A DNA stretch of 64,000 nt, taken from the NCBI GenBank assembly GCA_963082975.1, contig OY720350.1:16834910-16898909 (forward strand), read 5' to 3'. Below, one piece after another: positions 55,070 through 64,000 of the stretch. The position numbers and the translations under genes were made by a program. Under the pieces are notes generated by a model. The model saw only the letters and a list, made by a program, of their open reading frames with translations, was not told the origin of the DNA and searched no databases. How positions within the stretch are numbered: the stretch's first letter is position 1; every line of letters starts with the position of its first letter. The DNA is from Labia minor. Taxonomy: Eukaryota > Arthropoda > Insecta > Dermaptera > Spongiphoridae.

Positions 55070-56187
55070 TATATTTATATTTATAATGAAAATTCTTTAT
55101 TGAAATTTAAAGTAATTTATGGTAATAATAATAATAATATTAATAAATTAAATATTAATGAATATTTGTTGTAGAGGATATAATGTTTACTAATATACAT
55201 ATAATAAGGATCGATCTTTTATGGAGAAAATGTATAAAAGTCTGAAAAAGAGATATGATTATTATTTTTGTTTTTTTAATTATTCAAAAGCATCCCTCTT
55301 TCCAACAGTTAAGAGCATGCTAAACTCATGGGTAACGAAGTGTATAGGACCAAGTTATTTTGAATAAAGATGTAAATTATTATTTAAAATAAATATGTTT
55401 TTTTATATTTGTTATGAAAATTAATTTTTTAATCAGTCGGATATTTAAAAAGATTTAAAGTATGGATTAAGATGGAAGTGAAAAAAAAGAGTATAGTAAT
55501 TTCAATGTTTTTACGAAATAATTAACTACATTTAATTTTCTTCCTTGTTTAATAATAACAAATAGCAGGATTAAATTTAACTTGTTAGTTTATTAAAAAA
55601 TTAAAAAAAAAAAAACATTCAAACGGGATTAGTGTCTTTGGATATTGATAGAGGTAGATAATAAAAACATACCTATAAATTAATATTTCAATTATTTATA
55701 GGAATGTATTTTATTCAAACATTAATTATTTTTAAGATTTAACAATTTATAAAATAATACTAGTACGTATATATTATACATTTACCATAATTGATTAAAT
55801 ATCAACAATTCTAAATATGTTTTCTAGATTTTTATTTAATAAATTTTTCAAAAATAAGCTCGCAATTCAGATTATTTTCTTCTAGAATAAATAAACAAAT
55901 TAGAAAGAAATTATCTCTATTCTAAGCATACTAAAAGTGCGTCTTACCTGAAAATAGTCATTGTAAACTCTCCCCCCCCCCCAAATAAATAAACTTAAAA
56001 AAACATTTTATTTCCAATATTATTTGAATCTAATTTTTTTTAAGTTGCTAAATTTAAAGTTTCTTATGAATAAAAATTTTATAGAATATCTATTTTTTGT
56101 AATTTTGCCATTTAAAAATTAATTTTTTGATTATTAAAATTATTTATATACCGTTTAACCATATATTTATGTATATGGTACATTTAA
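55070..56187. other. AT-rich DNA, nothing recognised
   Basis: AT-rich with a short C11 run near 55971-55981. No frame or repeat termini identified. Confidence 0.45.
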
Positions 56188-56450
56188 TATCTATCTGTGG
56201 GTCTACTGAATCTTGGCCGCAGCAAACACATTTCTCGAAGTGCACGTATCCTGAGCAATAACCATCTAACTCCTACCCTCTCCCATCTCTCTCATGTTCC
56301 TTACTACAATGTCCACCCAACGAGTCCTTGGTCTTCCAAGGGGACGTTTCCCAGTCAGTCTCCTCACAAATATATTTTTCGCCATTCTTTCGTCTCCCAT
56401 TCAAGCCACGTGCCCTGCACATCGCAACATTCTTGATTTTATTACTTTAT
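56188..56450 (-). pseudogene. LINE 3'-end fragment
   Basis: The minus strand carries the GHVA..GRRKNG..- and GRPLGRPRTRWVDIVVRN-like tail of the LINE family (56270-56420), ending at a short ATAGATAT remnant of the 3' tail (56188). Frameshifted. It lies next to an oppositely oriented piece of the same family at 56525. Confidence 0.7.
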
Positions 56451-56524
56451 GCATTCATAATATGTAGAAAAATATGAAAATGTGTAACCTTTTCAAAAAT
56501 GTATAATTTATTGTAATTAAAATT

Positions 56525-56756
56525 GCTTTTCAAGGTAAAAATCCTCTGTGGAACTTATTTCACGAACGCGCCTCGTATTAATATACAAAACGTAGAATTT
56601 GAAAATGTAAAAAAAAAATTGAAATATTTAGGTTCTGTAATCAAAATGGATAATAATATTCGAGAAGAATTTAAATTGAGTTTGCAAAGACTTCTGTGGA
56701 ACTTATTTTACGAACGCGGTTGTATTTTGTATATTAGTACTATGAATACATTTTAG
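56525..56756 (+). pseudogene. LINE reverse transcriptase fragment, opposite orientation
   Basis: The plus strand reads INIQNVEFENVKKKLKYLGS then VIKMDNNIREEFKLSLQ, corresponding to the F-x-YLGSxIxxxxxxxxEIxxRI block that follows the palm domain of non-LTR reverse transcriptases. A 27-bp text (CTTCTGTGGAACTTATTTTACGAACGC region) occurs twice: near 56545 as CTCTGTGGAACTTATTTCAC and at 56692 as TTCTGTGGAACTTATTTTAC. So the fragment carries an internal duplication. Confidence 0.7.
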
Positions 56757-57688
56757 TAATAATTTTATGTAATTAAAGGACGATAAAATTATAAATAAAT
56801 AAAACAATTTATAGTTTTTGTGTACTGGTTTAAACATAAAACTATAATTCAAGTACTTTAATTTAATAATAATAATAATGATTATATAAAATTCTATTTA
56901 ATGGTATTACTCATAACAATTCGTGTATATATATAATATTCCTTCTTTCTTTTCAATTGCCAATGAAAAAGCAAACCTTTGAAGTTTTCTAATATTCAAA
57001 CGAGTGTAATTTAATTAAATAGTATAGCTTTTAGTTGCGCCAGTTGGCGTGAACTGTCCATAATTAATGACTATGTAGGGAGTGTTGACGACACCCTGAC
57101 CACTCGCTAAGCGCTCTTTCAATATTTATAAGAGGAGTGGAGATTGCTTCGCCATGTTGGATTAATTAATTCTTAAGAGCCAACCGCAATCCAACTTGTC
57201 CTTTTCAAAATGGATGACTAATTACGAGTATACATAATCAATTACCTTTTAAATATATAATTAACATCAACTTGTTAAGAATTAAAAATTGAATTTACAT
57301 AAAATAGAAAAAAACACAACAATTTTATTAATTATTTCAATTGGATCTTATCTGTGGTCCAAAGTTCGATTCTTGTTTCGATTGCATGTTTATTAATAAT
57401 AAATTGTAAATTTAGCAAAGTGCCACAACAAATTCCCAGGATATTGCTTAGAAAGGTACATATATATTAACTCGCTTCAAAGTTCAAGAACGATATGAAT
57501 TTCATTTACTAACTGCCTTAAGCGTCAATTTTGATATTTATCATTAAATTTGAGTTGTATAAACATTTATAGAAAATCCAAGTTCATAATAAGCTTTACT
57601 CTAAAATCAAAAGATAAATGATTAAAATAAAAATATTGTATATTTTTTATTGAACTGTGAAAAAAAATGCCCTTCAAAGGGTCTAAGA
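56757..57688. other. AT-rich DNA with a GC-richer patch
   Basis: AT-rich with a GC-richer patch at 57010-57215 that has no frame of interest. No repeat termini seen. Confidence 0.45.
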
Positions 57689-57696
57689 CTATAAGA

Positions 57697-57959
57697 CAGT
57701 GATTCTCAACCACTGTGCCACGGCACTTTAGTGTGCCGCGAGATTTTCAAAAGTATTCCAAGAGGTTATGATGCTCTTAAACATTTCCGACTTTTTTTCT
57801 AATTTTTTTCAATATGGTTCTAAAAACAAAAAAAAGTTATACCGTTTTTGGGATCACTTTTTTCCAATATGGTTAACTTTTACACTTATCTTTTTCTTTG
57901 TGTGTCGCCAAATTTTTAAAAGTGTGCCGCGGTAAAAAAAAAATGGTTGAGAATCACTG
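57697..57959. mobile_element. hAT-type miniature element, same family as 16937
   Basis: Left end CAGTGATTCTCAACCACTGT, right end TGGTTGAGAATCACTG, an inverted repeat of about 16 bp. Flanking octamers CTATAAGA (57689-57696) and CTCTAAGA (57960-57967) match at 7 of 8. GTGCCGCG motifs stand just inside both ends. 263 bp, no coding capacity. The copy at 16937 is truncated at the left. Confidence 0.85.
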
Positions 57960-57967
57960 CTCTAAGA

Positions 57968-59000
57968 TATGGCTTTAGCCATCACATTTCAGAACCCCAC
58001 CATTCTCTCCTAATTTCTTCATATCATATTTTATTTGAACTTCTTATTCTTACATTTATAATATTTAATTATTTATTGTACCACTTTTTTTAAAATATTT
58101 TTACATGATTGTACAATAATTTGCTAAAAAAATCTATAATCCATGTGATATCAATTAAAATAATTTAGCAGTTACTTAAAAATATCTTCAATTTTTTTAA
58201 ATATAATATTATAATATGTTTATTTTATTTAAAATAAATCAAATCCCAATTAAGTAATTAGTCTATGAAAAGTTACAATTTTCTCATTCAAAGTTCACTA
58301 AAGTACAAATAAATTCTATACATTTCAGAATATTTGAAGATATAATAAACTCGGATGTTATCTTAGAAAACAGCTAATATAATTATCTGTAATAGTGAGA
58401 CAATTTACTCTAATAAAAAAAAAATAAAAATAAAATAAAGTTTAGTTAATGAATGGAAATTTACAATATATATTTACAATATATACATATATAGGTTTTA
58501 ATAATACTATATAAGAAAATTACATTTCATGTTTCATAAAACTTTTCCTTCTCTGGATTTGAAAGGAATGGTAACGTCACCCAACATTCCCGCTTCCCTT
58601 TCTTCAACTAAAAGAGAAAGATAATACCTTTCTCAAAGTAAGATGCCTAAATAACTCTTAGATTTCAATTAAGTTCCCATTCCTTCCGACCTCTAAAAGT
58701 AGAAGAGGGTAAAAAAAAATAATTTCCAAATTTAGATAAGATAACTTATAATTATAGTTCGCGTGATGTAATTTTTTTTTGCCTTTCCAAGTTTGCTAGC
58801 GTGTTTTTTCATCTATTCCAACTCATCTTTGCCATACAAAATGAATGCTAAAAGTCTAAATTGGGCAAAATACTTGACTGTGGAATTATATTAATTTTAA
58901 TTTAACTTATAGTTTATGTGTAAAACTAATCGAAAGATATATAGTCAGCTGTTGTTGTTGTTGGCAAATTTGTAGTGCCTTTTACAATGAATAACCTAGT
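57968..59000. other. AT-rich DNA, nothing recognised
   Basis: AT-rich with a GC-richer part near 58540-58700. If the minus-strand candidate exon that follows is a terminal exon, this would be its 3' UTR and downstream flank; no clear polyadenylation context could be chosen among many AATAAA-like words. Confidence 0.35.
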
Positions 59001-59002
59001 TT

Positions 59003-59266
59003 TCAATTCCTGGTAAATAAAATATAGTAAATAGTAGTAGGTAGTACAGGAGTAGAATTAGAATCCCCCGACCCTTCATTGAAACACGCAAAGAAGCATA
59101 TTCTGTCTTTGGCAGCACACATTTCACTTTGAATCGACTGGAATCTGGATATAAAGGCTTGTAAGTTGCATGAGTGAAGCCAAAACTCATTGAAAAGTTG
59201 ACAATTGCTTTCACACACAGTCTGATCTTCTTCTTTGTTCTTCCAAGCATTCAAAGTGCAACCAAC
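59003..59266 (-). CDS. Candidate terminal exon of a Cys-rich protein, unknown family
   Basis: On the minus strand an acceptor (AAAATACCAG at 59276-59267) is followed by 87 sense codons and a stop at 59005-59003. The peptide starts VGCTLNAWKNKEEDQTVCES and continues NCQLFNEFWLHSCNLQAFIS, RFQSIQSEMCAAKDRICFFA, CFNEGSGDS. Seven cysteines (residues 3, 18, 22, 33, 50, 57, 61) show C-x3-C twice, suggesting a disulfide-bonded or helical-hairpin secreted domain. The segment is markedly GC-richer than its flanks. No upstream exons can be identified within the window, and I do not recognise the family. Antisense and +1 frames are also partly open, so certainty is limited. Confidence 0.38.
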   Translation of the reverse strand, partial: VGCTLNAWKNKEEDQTVCESNCQLFNEFWLHSCNLQAFISRFQSIQSEMCAAKDRICFFACFNEGSGDSNSTPVLPTTIYYILFTRN

Positions 59267-59742
59267 CTGGTATTTTAATAAAGAGATTCGTCAAAAATTA
59301 TTCAATTGAAACAAATTTGTTTCATCTTCAAATTGAAATTCATCTTTAGAATTAAGAATCGTAAGATATTAGATTTATAATATATATATATATATATTCC
59401 TTTGGAAATTTTATTTCTTTTTATTTAAAAAATAAAAAAAAACTAATAAAAAAAAATGTTGATAATTTTTTAATTATTGTATTAAAAAGAAATATTGCTC
59501 AATATAACTTATTAAGTTTATTGTACAATATAAATTATAATTTATTTAAAAAAGTATCTAAACTATTCTAATTTTATATTAAAATTCTTAGAAATTATAG
59601 AAAAATAATTTTCTATTAAATTAAAATTATAGAGAAGATTAAAGGAAGATTAATGATATTTCTTTTACACAATCATGTAAATTAAATCAAAATATATAGA
59701 TATATTTAACCTAACTTTTTCATATTTGATCTAAGAAATTTT
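59267..59742. other. AT-rich DNA, possibly intronic
   Basis: AT-rich with (TA)n near 59380-59396. If the candidate exon at 59003-59266 is real, this is the end of its upstream intron. Confidence 0.35.
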
Positions 59743-59750
59743 GACTATAG

Positions 59751-60635
59751 CAGGGGTCCTCAACCTTTCAGGCTCTGTGCCCCCTGATGTAAGGTCACGC
59801 CCCCCTGTTTCCGTGTATCGCAAAATCATCTGATCTTTTTCTACTATCTCGCCACAGATAGTATTGCGATCTCGAAAATTTTCGATGTTGAGATTTTGAT
59901 GTTTTTATACGTTTTGAAGGATCCTGAATCATTTTCACTAAGGTTGAGAAAAATGTTTGTGGGTGTATGTGTATGTGTGTATGTATGTAGACAAGATTAC
60001 TCAAAAATGGTTTGAGCTAGAATCATGAAAGTTGGTTAATGAGTATTATTAAAAATTCGTAGTTTTCTATCAACTTTTGAGAAATGCAGCTCAACTGGAA
60101 GAGGGTCATTGCCTACAACGTTTTGATTTTTTTCCTCTAAAGTAACCGTAAAAATAAAGAAATATGTTTGATAATTTTTCACATGATTAAAAATTGTATA
60201 CAACTGCTATATATAAAATTTCACCTTGATTGAATCGCTGAAAGTACCAGAATTAATTTTTTAACACTGCAAATCTCACGCGCCAACACATGACTTGGTG
60301 CAATCAACAAAGAGCCAAACATGCGCTGGTTTAATAAATATTATCTATTAATTTTAATTTATAATTTATAATTAATTAAATTTAATTTAAATATAATATA
60401 TTATGTTATTTAATCCAATCCAAATTGCGAGATAGTCGAGTGGAGACACTTTTAGAACCATTTTGAAAAAAATTGAAAAAAATCGAAAATGTTCAGAAAG
60501 TTTGGCCACAAAATCATCTTACCTCTTTTTTTTAGAACAAAATTTCCAAAAGTTTGCGGGGACTTAAAATGCCTTCGCGGATACTTGATATGCTCGCGCC
60601 CCACCTATTGTGTGCCCCCAGGTTGAGAACCGCTT
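59751..60635. mobile_element. hAT-type element split by a family A insertion
   Basis: Left end CAGGGGTCCTCAACCTTTCA, right end CCCCCAGGTTGAGAACCGCTT, flanked by perfect GACTATAG octamers (59743-59750 and 60636-60643). Without the nested family A copy (59843-60450) it would be about 277 bp. GCCCCCTG and GCGCCCC motifs sit inside the ends. Interior text GCAAAATCATCTGATC resembles the partial element at 25520. No coding capacity. Confidence 0.85.
59843..60450 (+). mobile_element. Family A HINE-like element inside a hAT-type element
   Basis: Starts ACTATCTCGCCACAGATAGT and retains all conserved blocks, with a gtatgtgtatgtgtgtatgt microsatellite (about 59963-59990). It ends GCGAGATAGTCGAGTGGAGA then CACT, lacking the final CCAGCT. 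The host text resumes TTTAGAACCATTTTG; joined across the insertion it gives GATCTTTTT|TTTAGAACC, so insertion was within a T run with no target duplication, as known for Helentrons (insertion between two Ts). Confidence 0.87.
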
Positions 60636-60643
60636 GACTATAG

Positions 60644-61610
60644 GAATGATCATGGAGAGGTGTTTATAAATTTAAACTTAAATTTTTAATTACAATTTGT
60701 ACAATTTCAAAGCAATGTGTTTCATGTTTTTATAAAATGAATTTAGAAATCACTCAAGTGAGTAAATAATAATAATAAAACTATAGTTTAAGAAACTGAA
60801 ATAAAAAAAAAATAATAAAAATACTACTCCTATATTATTTTTTGTTATTATATCGAATAAAGAAACATTAAACTAAATATACAAATCTCTCAACTTTCTT
60901 TCTTATATTCTTTATTTTATTTTATCAAAAAGGCTTAAGAATCTATTTCAATTTTAAAAGTACTATTGCAAAAGGTCTTATCTAGTATAGATATATATAA
61001 TACTTTAAAAAAATTCAACTATTCTATGGTTATTGATAAAGTTTTTTTATTTGAAGCTGACAAACTATCGGGAAAAATTTTTGTTACTTTTGTATTTTAT
61101 AGGAAATTGAATTATCGAAATAGAAATTCACTTCATGGAACGATTTTTTTTTGTATCTCCTTTTACTTCCATTTTTCCATATGGAAAAAATAAAAAGATT
61201 CATAAAAATTCAAATAATATTTAAAATAAAATATAAACTGAAATTTAAAAAAAAAACTTTTATAATGTTTTTAATATTTTTATAGAAGTGGGCTACTTTT
61301 TTTTTTAAATCTCCATAATATTATTTGTTCTTCACATTGAAGACAATGAAACTCAAGGATTTGATTAAATTACTAAAGTAAATAAAAGAATAAAAATTTT
61401 CAAGAGAAATTCGCGAATAACATAACAAAAAACACCAACTTAAATAAAATACACATTCTATCAATTTCATTCTATCCTCACTTTTGATTTAATTTATATT
61501 TTAAATCTACAAATTTAAAAAAAAAACGACAATATAAAATTTGTTATTATTATATTATTATTGTAAAATTAGTATAAGTTGGCATAAAGGTTATTGTCTT
61601 TGTGATTTTT
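60644..61610. other. AT-rich DNA, nothing recognised
   Basis: AT-rich throughout with poly-A and poly-T tracts. A 75-codon plus-strand frame (60966-61193) has no recognisable content. Confidence 0.45.
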
Positions 61611-62481
61611 ACTATCTCGCAAGAGATCACGAAAATTTTCAATTGTCGAGATTTTGATGTTTTGATACGTTTGGAGGGTGCCTGAATCATTTTCACTAAG
61701 GTTGAGAAAAATTTCTTTGTGTATGTACAAGATTACACAAAAACGGTTTGAGCTACAACAGTGATTCCCAAAGTGGGCGATACCGCCCCCTCGTGGGGGG
61801 TCGGTAATGGCCACAGGAGTATTAAGGGAAAATTACTTGTATATTACTTTTCTATTCTGAGATCAATAAATAGATACATAAATTCAATGTTTCTAATTTA
61901 CACCTTTATTTATAATATTTTGCAAATAGGTACATTTTTTTTTGTTTAATTGTTATTAAAATTAAAAAAAGTTTATTTCCAAGGGGGCGCTGAGTAAATT
62001 ATTTTCTGAAAAGGGGGCGCTTGGCCAAATAAGTTTGGGAACCATTGAGCTAGTATCATGAAATTAGGTTCACAAGCAATATTCAAAATTGGTAGTTTTC
62101 TATCAACTTTTGAGAAATGTAGCTCAACCGGAAGTGGGTCATTATCTACAACGTTTTGATTTTTTTTCCTCTAAAGTGACCGTAAAAATAAAGAAATATG
62201 TTTGATAGTTTTTCACATGATTAAAAATTGTATAAAACTGCTATATATAGAATTTCAGCTTGATTGAATTGCTGAAAGTACCGGAATTAATTTTTTAACA
62301 CTGCAAATCATGCGCCAACACGTGACGTGGTGCCATCAACAAAGAGCCAAACATGAGCTAGTTTAATAAATATTATTTATTAATTTTAATTTATAATTAA
62401 TTAAATTTAATTTAAATATAATATATTATGTTATTTAATCCTATTCAAATTGCGAGATGGTCGAGTGCAGACACTCCAGCT
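61611..62481 (+). mobile_element. Family A HINE-like element split by a hAT-type element
   Basis: The 5' end is ACTATCTCGCAAGAGATCAC. The microsatellite is nearly absent (TTTGTGTATGTACAAG near 61717). AAAACGGTTTGAGCTA is interrupted by the insertion and resumes TAGTATCATGAAATTAGGTT at 62051. The rest follows the consensus to GCGAGATGGTCGAGTGCAGA, CACTCCAGCT (62481), then AATTAATATTAAATATACAT as after the copy at 46944. Length without the insertion is about 580 bp. Confidence 0.85.
61759..62047. mobile_element. hAT-type miniature element inside family A
   Basis: Left end CAGTGATTCCCAAAGTGGGC, right end AAGTTTGGGAACCATTG. Flanks AGCTACAA (61751-61758) and AGCTAGTA (62048-62055) both derive from AGCTAGAA of the family A consensus, so the 8-bp duplication is supported by the uninterrupted copies. 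GGGGGCGC motifs occur near the right end (61983 and 62013). No coding capacity. Confidence 0.85.
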
Positions 62482-62613
62482 AATTAATATTAAATATACA
62501 TGTATAAGTACGAGGGTCGGGTGAAAAGTTTCTTTAAATAAAATCTCGAAACATTCAAAATCGAAATAATATATTATGTTATTTAATCCAATTCAAATTG
62601 CGAGATAGTCGAG
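62482..62613 (+). repeat. Mariner-end fragment joined to a family A 3' end
   Basis: 62482-62567 repeats the sequence after the family A copy at 46944, including AAGTACGAGGGTCGGGTGAA and AAGTTTCTTTAAATAAAATC to CAAAATCGAAATA. There it switches directly into a second family A 3' end (AATATATTATGTTATTTAAT then GCGAGATAGTCGAG, 62564-62613), a junction not present at 47610. This is a chimera built by at least two events. Confidence 0.65.
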
Positions 62614-63684
62614 CTTATTAAAATATGAAATCTTATTCCTTTCAGAAACTTTCTTCGATTCTATATAATATTATTTTTGTTGATAATACATTCTTTAACA
62701 ATATTTTCATATTAAAATTATTTATATAAAAAATTGTTTGTGTAATTTTAAATCTATTCTTAAAAATAGGATGAGTAATTTAGTAAAATGATATGATGAC
62801 GAAAAGGAAAAACCAGATATTTATTGAGAAAAGTGAAGGAGGTTTTCCATAAAAGCAGAGACAGTTCCGCCTCCTCTCCCCCACCCCCTCCCCATCCATT
62901 CCCTTATTCCTCCATCTTTCTGACTTTTTCTTCAAGTGATAGATCAGCTCTCCTTCCTTTTTTGGTCAACTTGATTTTTTTCTGTAATTATTTTCAGTAA
63001 CAAATATCTGCTGCGATTTCCGGGGGTGTCTTTATAAAAGTAAATCCCCACGGACAGATGGCCAAAGATACATCAGCGTCTCTTCCTCCCTACCCCTCTT
63101 TACCATCCACTACCTCCAACAAACACATCCAGTAGCTTCTTTTCCTTCCTCGTCAGCCCTTTCCACCGAAACCTAACGAAGGAAGAGGAAAAAAGTTCCT
63201 AAAGTTTGAGATTCAAACAAGAAATGGAAAATTATTCATGGTGTTTGACGTTTTTTTTTCACCTCCTTCCAAACGGCTAACTGTATATAAATATTAAAAT
63301 ATAGAAATGGTAAGAAAAAATAGAAAAAAAAAATTTGAAAAATATTTTGGTTAAATTTACATATTTTTACTTTTTTTTATACATTAATATTTTGAATTTT
63401 GTTATTTTAATCTAATTTAATTCATTTTATAAAAATATGATATTAGATAGTAGTTTAAAAATTTTAAATTTCATTTGAATTAAATAATATTATAAAATAA
63501 AAAAAAAAAACGTTCAGATGAATTTTGAATTTCTTCTTTGAGAGTCAAATTCAGTATCATCTTTCAAGAATAAACATGAATAATATTACTGTCTCTGAAA
63601 TATAGCACTAAATTTTTTATAAATAATAAATTCTAAAATATACAATCTTATCCAATGAATAGTGAAAATAGCTACAAAGAATTT
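62614..63684. other. Intergenic DNA with a pyrimidine-rich island
   Basis: AT-rich except for about 62840-63190, rich in C and CT tracts (for example TCCTCTCCCCCACCCCCTCC) and without a recognisable frame. No repeat termini seen. Confidence 0.45.
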
Positions 63685-63775
63685 TATTTTCAAATAACTT
63701 GAAACTTATTCTCTTTATCTTATTCTCGTCCTCTGAATCATGGACCACGCCTCATTAACATATAATGGGATATTA
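63685..63775 (-). repeat. Short LINE-derived fragment
   Basis: Text such as GAATCATGGACCACGCCTCA matches the antisense of the GCEAWSM block of the LINE (compare CATAGACCATGCCTCACACC at 1156), preceded by TTTTCAAATAACTTGAAACT as in the other copies. It is too short to place within the family. Confidence 0.5.
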
Positions 63776-64000
63776 ATTTTGATTAAATATAGAAAGTACA
63801 TATATATTTATATATAATTTTTTATATTTTATTATTTTTTTCTATTTTTCATTTTTCATTTTTTTTCGAATTAATTAATATATTAATTGGTAAATAAATT
63901 AATTTCATTTATTATAAATATTATATGCATTATTTTTTAAATACCTATTTAATTATTTTATAAAACTTTGTTTTCAATTTATATTAGAAGTATACATTTA
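63776..64000. other. AT-rich DNA, nothing recognised
   Basis: AT-rich low-complexity sequence to the window edge. Confidence 0.5.

Noticed and set aside
62840..63190. Pyrimidine-rich island as a CpG promoter
   Set aside because: It is CT-rich rather than CpG-rich, with no core promoter elements or adjacent exon that I could support.

Overview
This window looks like intergenic or intronic chromosomal DNA from an AT-rich invertebrate, most likely an arthropod. The base composition is very AT-rich, with many (TA)n, (TAA)n and (GT)n tracts. There is no operon structure, and no long open reading frame belongs to a recognisable host gene. The transposon community is one known from arthropods: mariner, pogo/Tigger, hAT and piggyBac-like miniature elements, Helentron-type rolling-circle elements, R1/RTE/Jockey-like LINE 3' ends and a tRNA-derived SINE. 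I cannot name the species.

Almost everything that can be annotated is a mobile-element relic. The dominant repeat, called family A here, is an element of about 600 bp present in ten copies plus one short 3' piece: 19104, 26851, 28485, 36578, 41532(-), 46944, 49873(-), 52451(-), 59843 and 61611, with the extra piece at 62564. It has a subterminal inverted repeat (ACTATCTCGC / GCGAGATAGT), an internal GT microsatellite and a 3'-end hairpin. That is the architecture of non-autonomous Helentron elements (HINE/DINE-1 type). Family B (4331(-), 7651) and probably family C (40171) share the layout with largely different sequence. A decayed larger Helentron-like element (49379-52210) still has a readable piece of the endonuclease domain (about 50760-51177), an odd palindrome pair and a GC-rich 3' end. 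A second, smaller relative sits at 6610-7140.

Region by region. 0-10 kb: LINE 3' end, a TTAA-flanked foldback element, two family B copies, the small Helentron relative with a long hairpin, and a mariner deletion element. 10-20 kb: five hAT-type miniature elements (10757, 11842, 14246, 16937, 19154), a LINE piece and the first family A copy. 20-30 kb: two Tigger/pogo remnants, a piggyBac-like element, two family A copies and two weak candidate host exons (24929, 27242). 30-40 kb: a LINE interrupted by a mariner-like transposase pseudogene, a 416-bp element with a perfect 8-bp target duplication, and a SINE. 40-50 kb: family C, family A copies, LINE, second SINE, second mariner deletion element and an inverted-duplication mariner. 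50-64 kb: Helentron composite, foldback mariner, LINE pieces, hAT elements nested with family A in both directions, and a Cys-rich candidate terminal exon (59003-59266, minus).

Nesting gives a relative chronology. hAT-type elements sit inside family A (19154, 61759), family A sits inside a hAT-type element (59843), and family A sits inside the Helentron composite (49873). The most interesting signals are the layout shared by the microsatellite-bearing families, the PCNA-binding-like motif kept by both Tigger remnants, the inverted-duplication mariners, and direct repeats of about 40-85 bp flanking two of the insertions. All family assignments come from motifs read by eye; no database search was possible.
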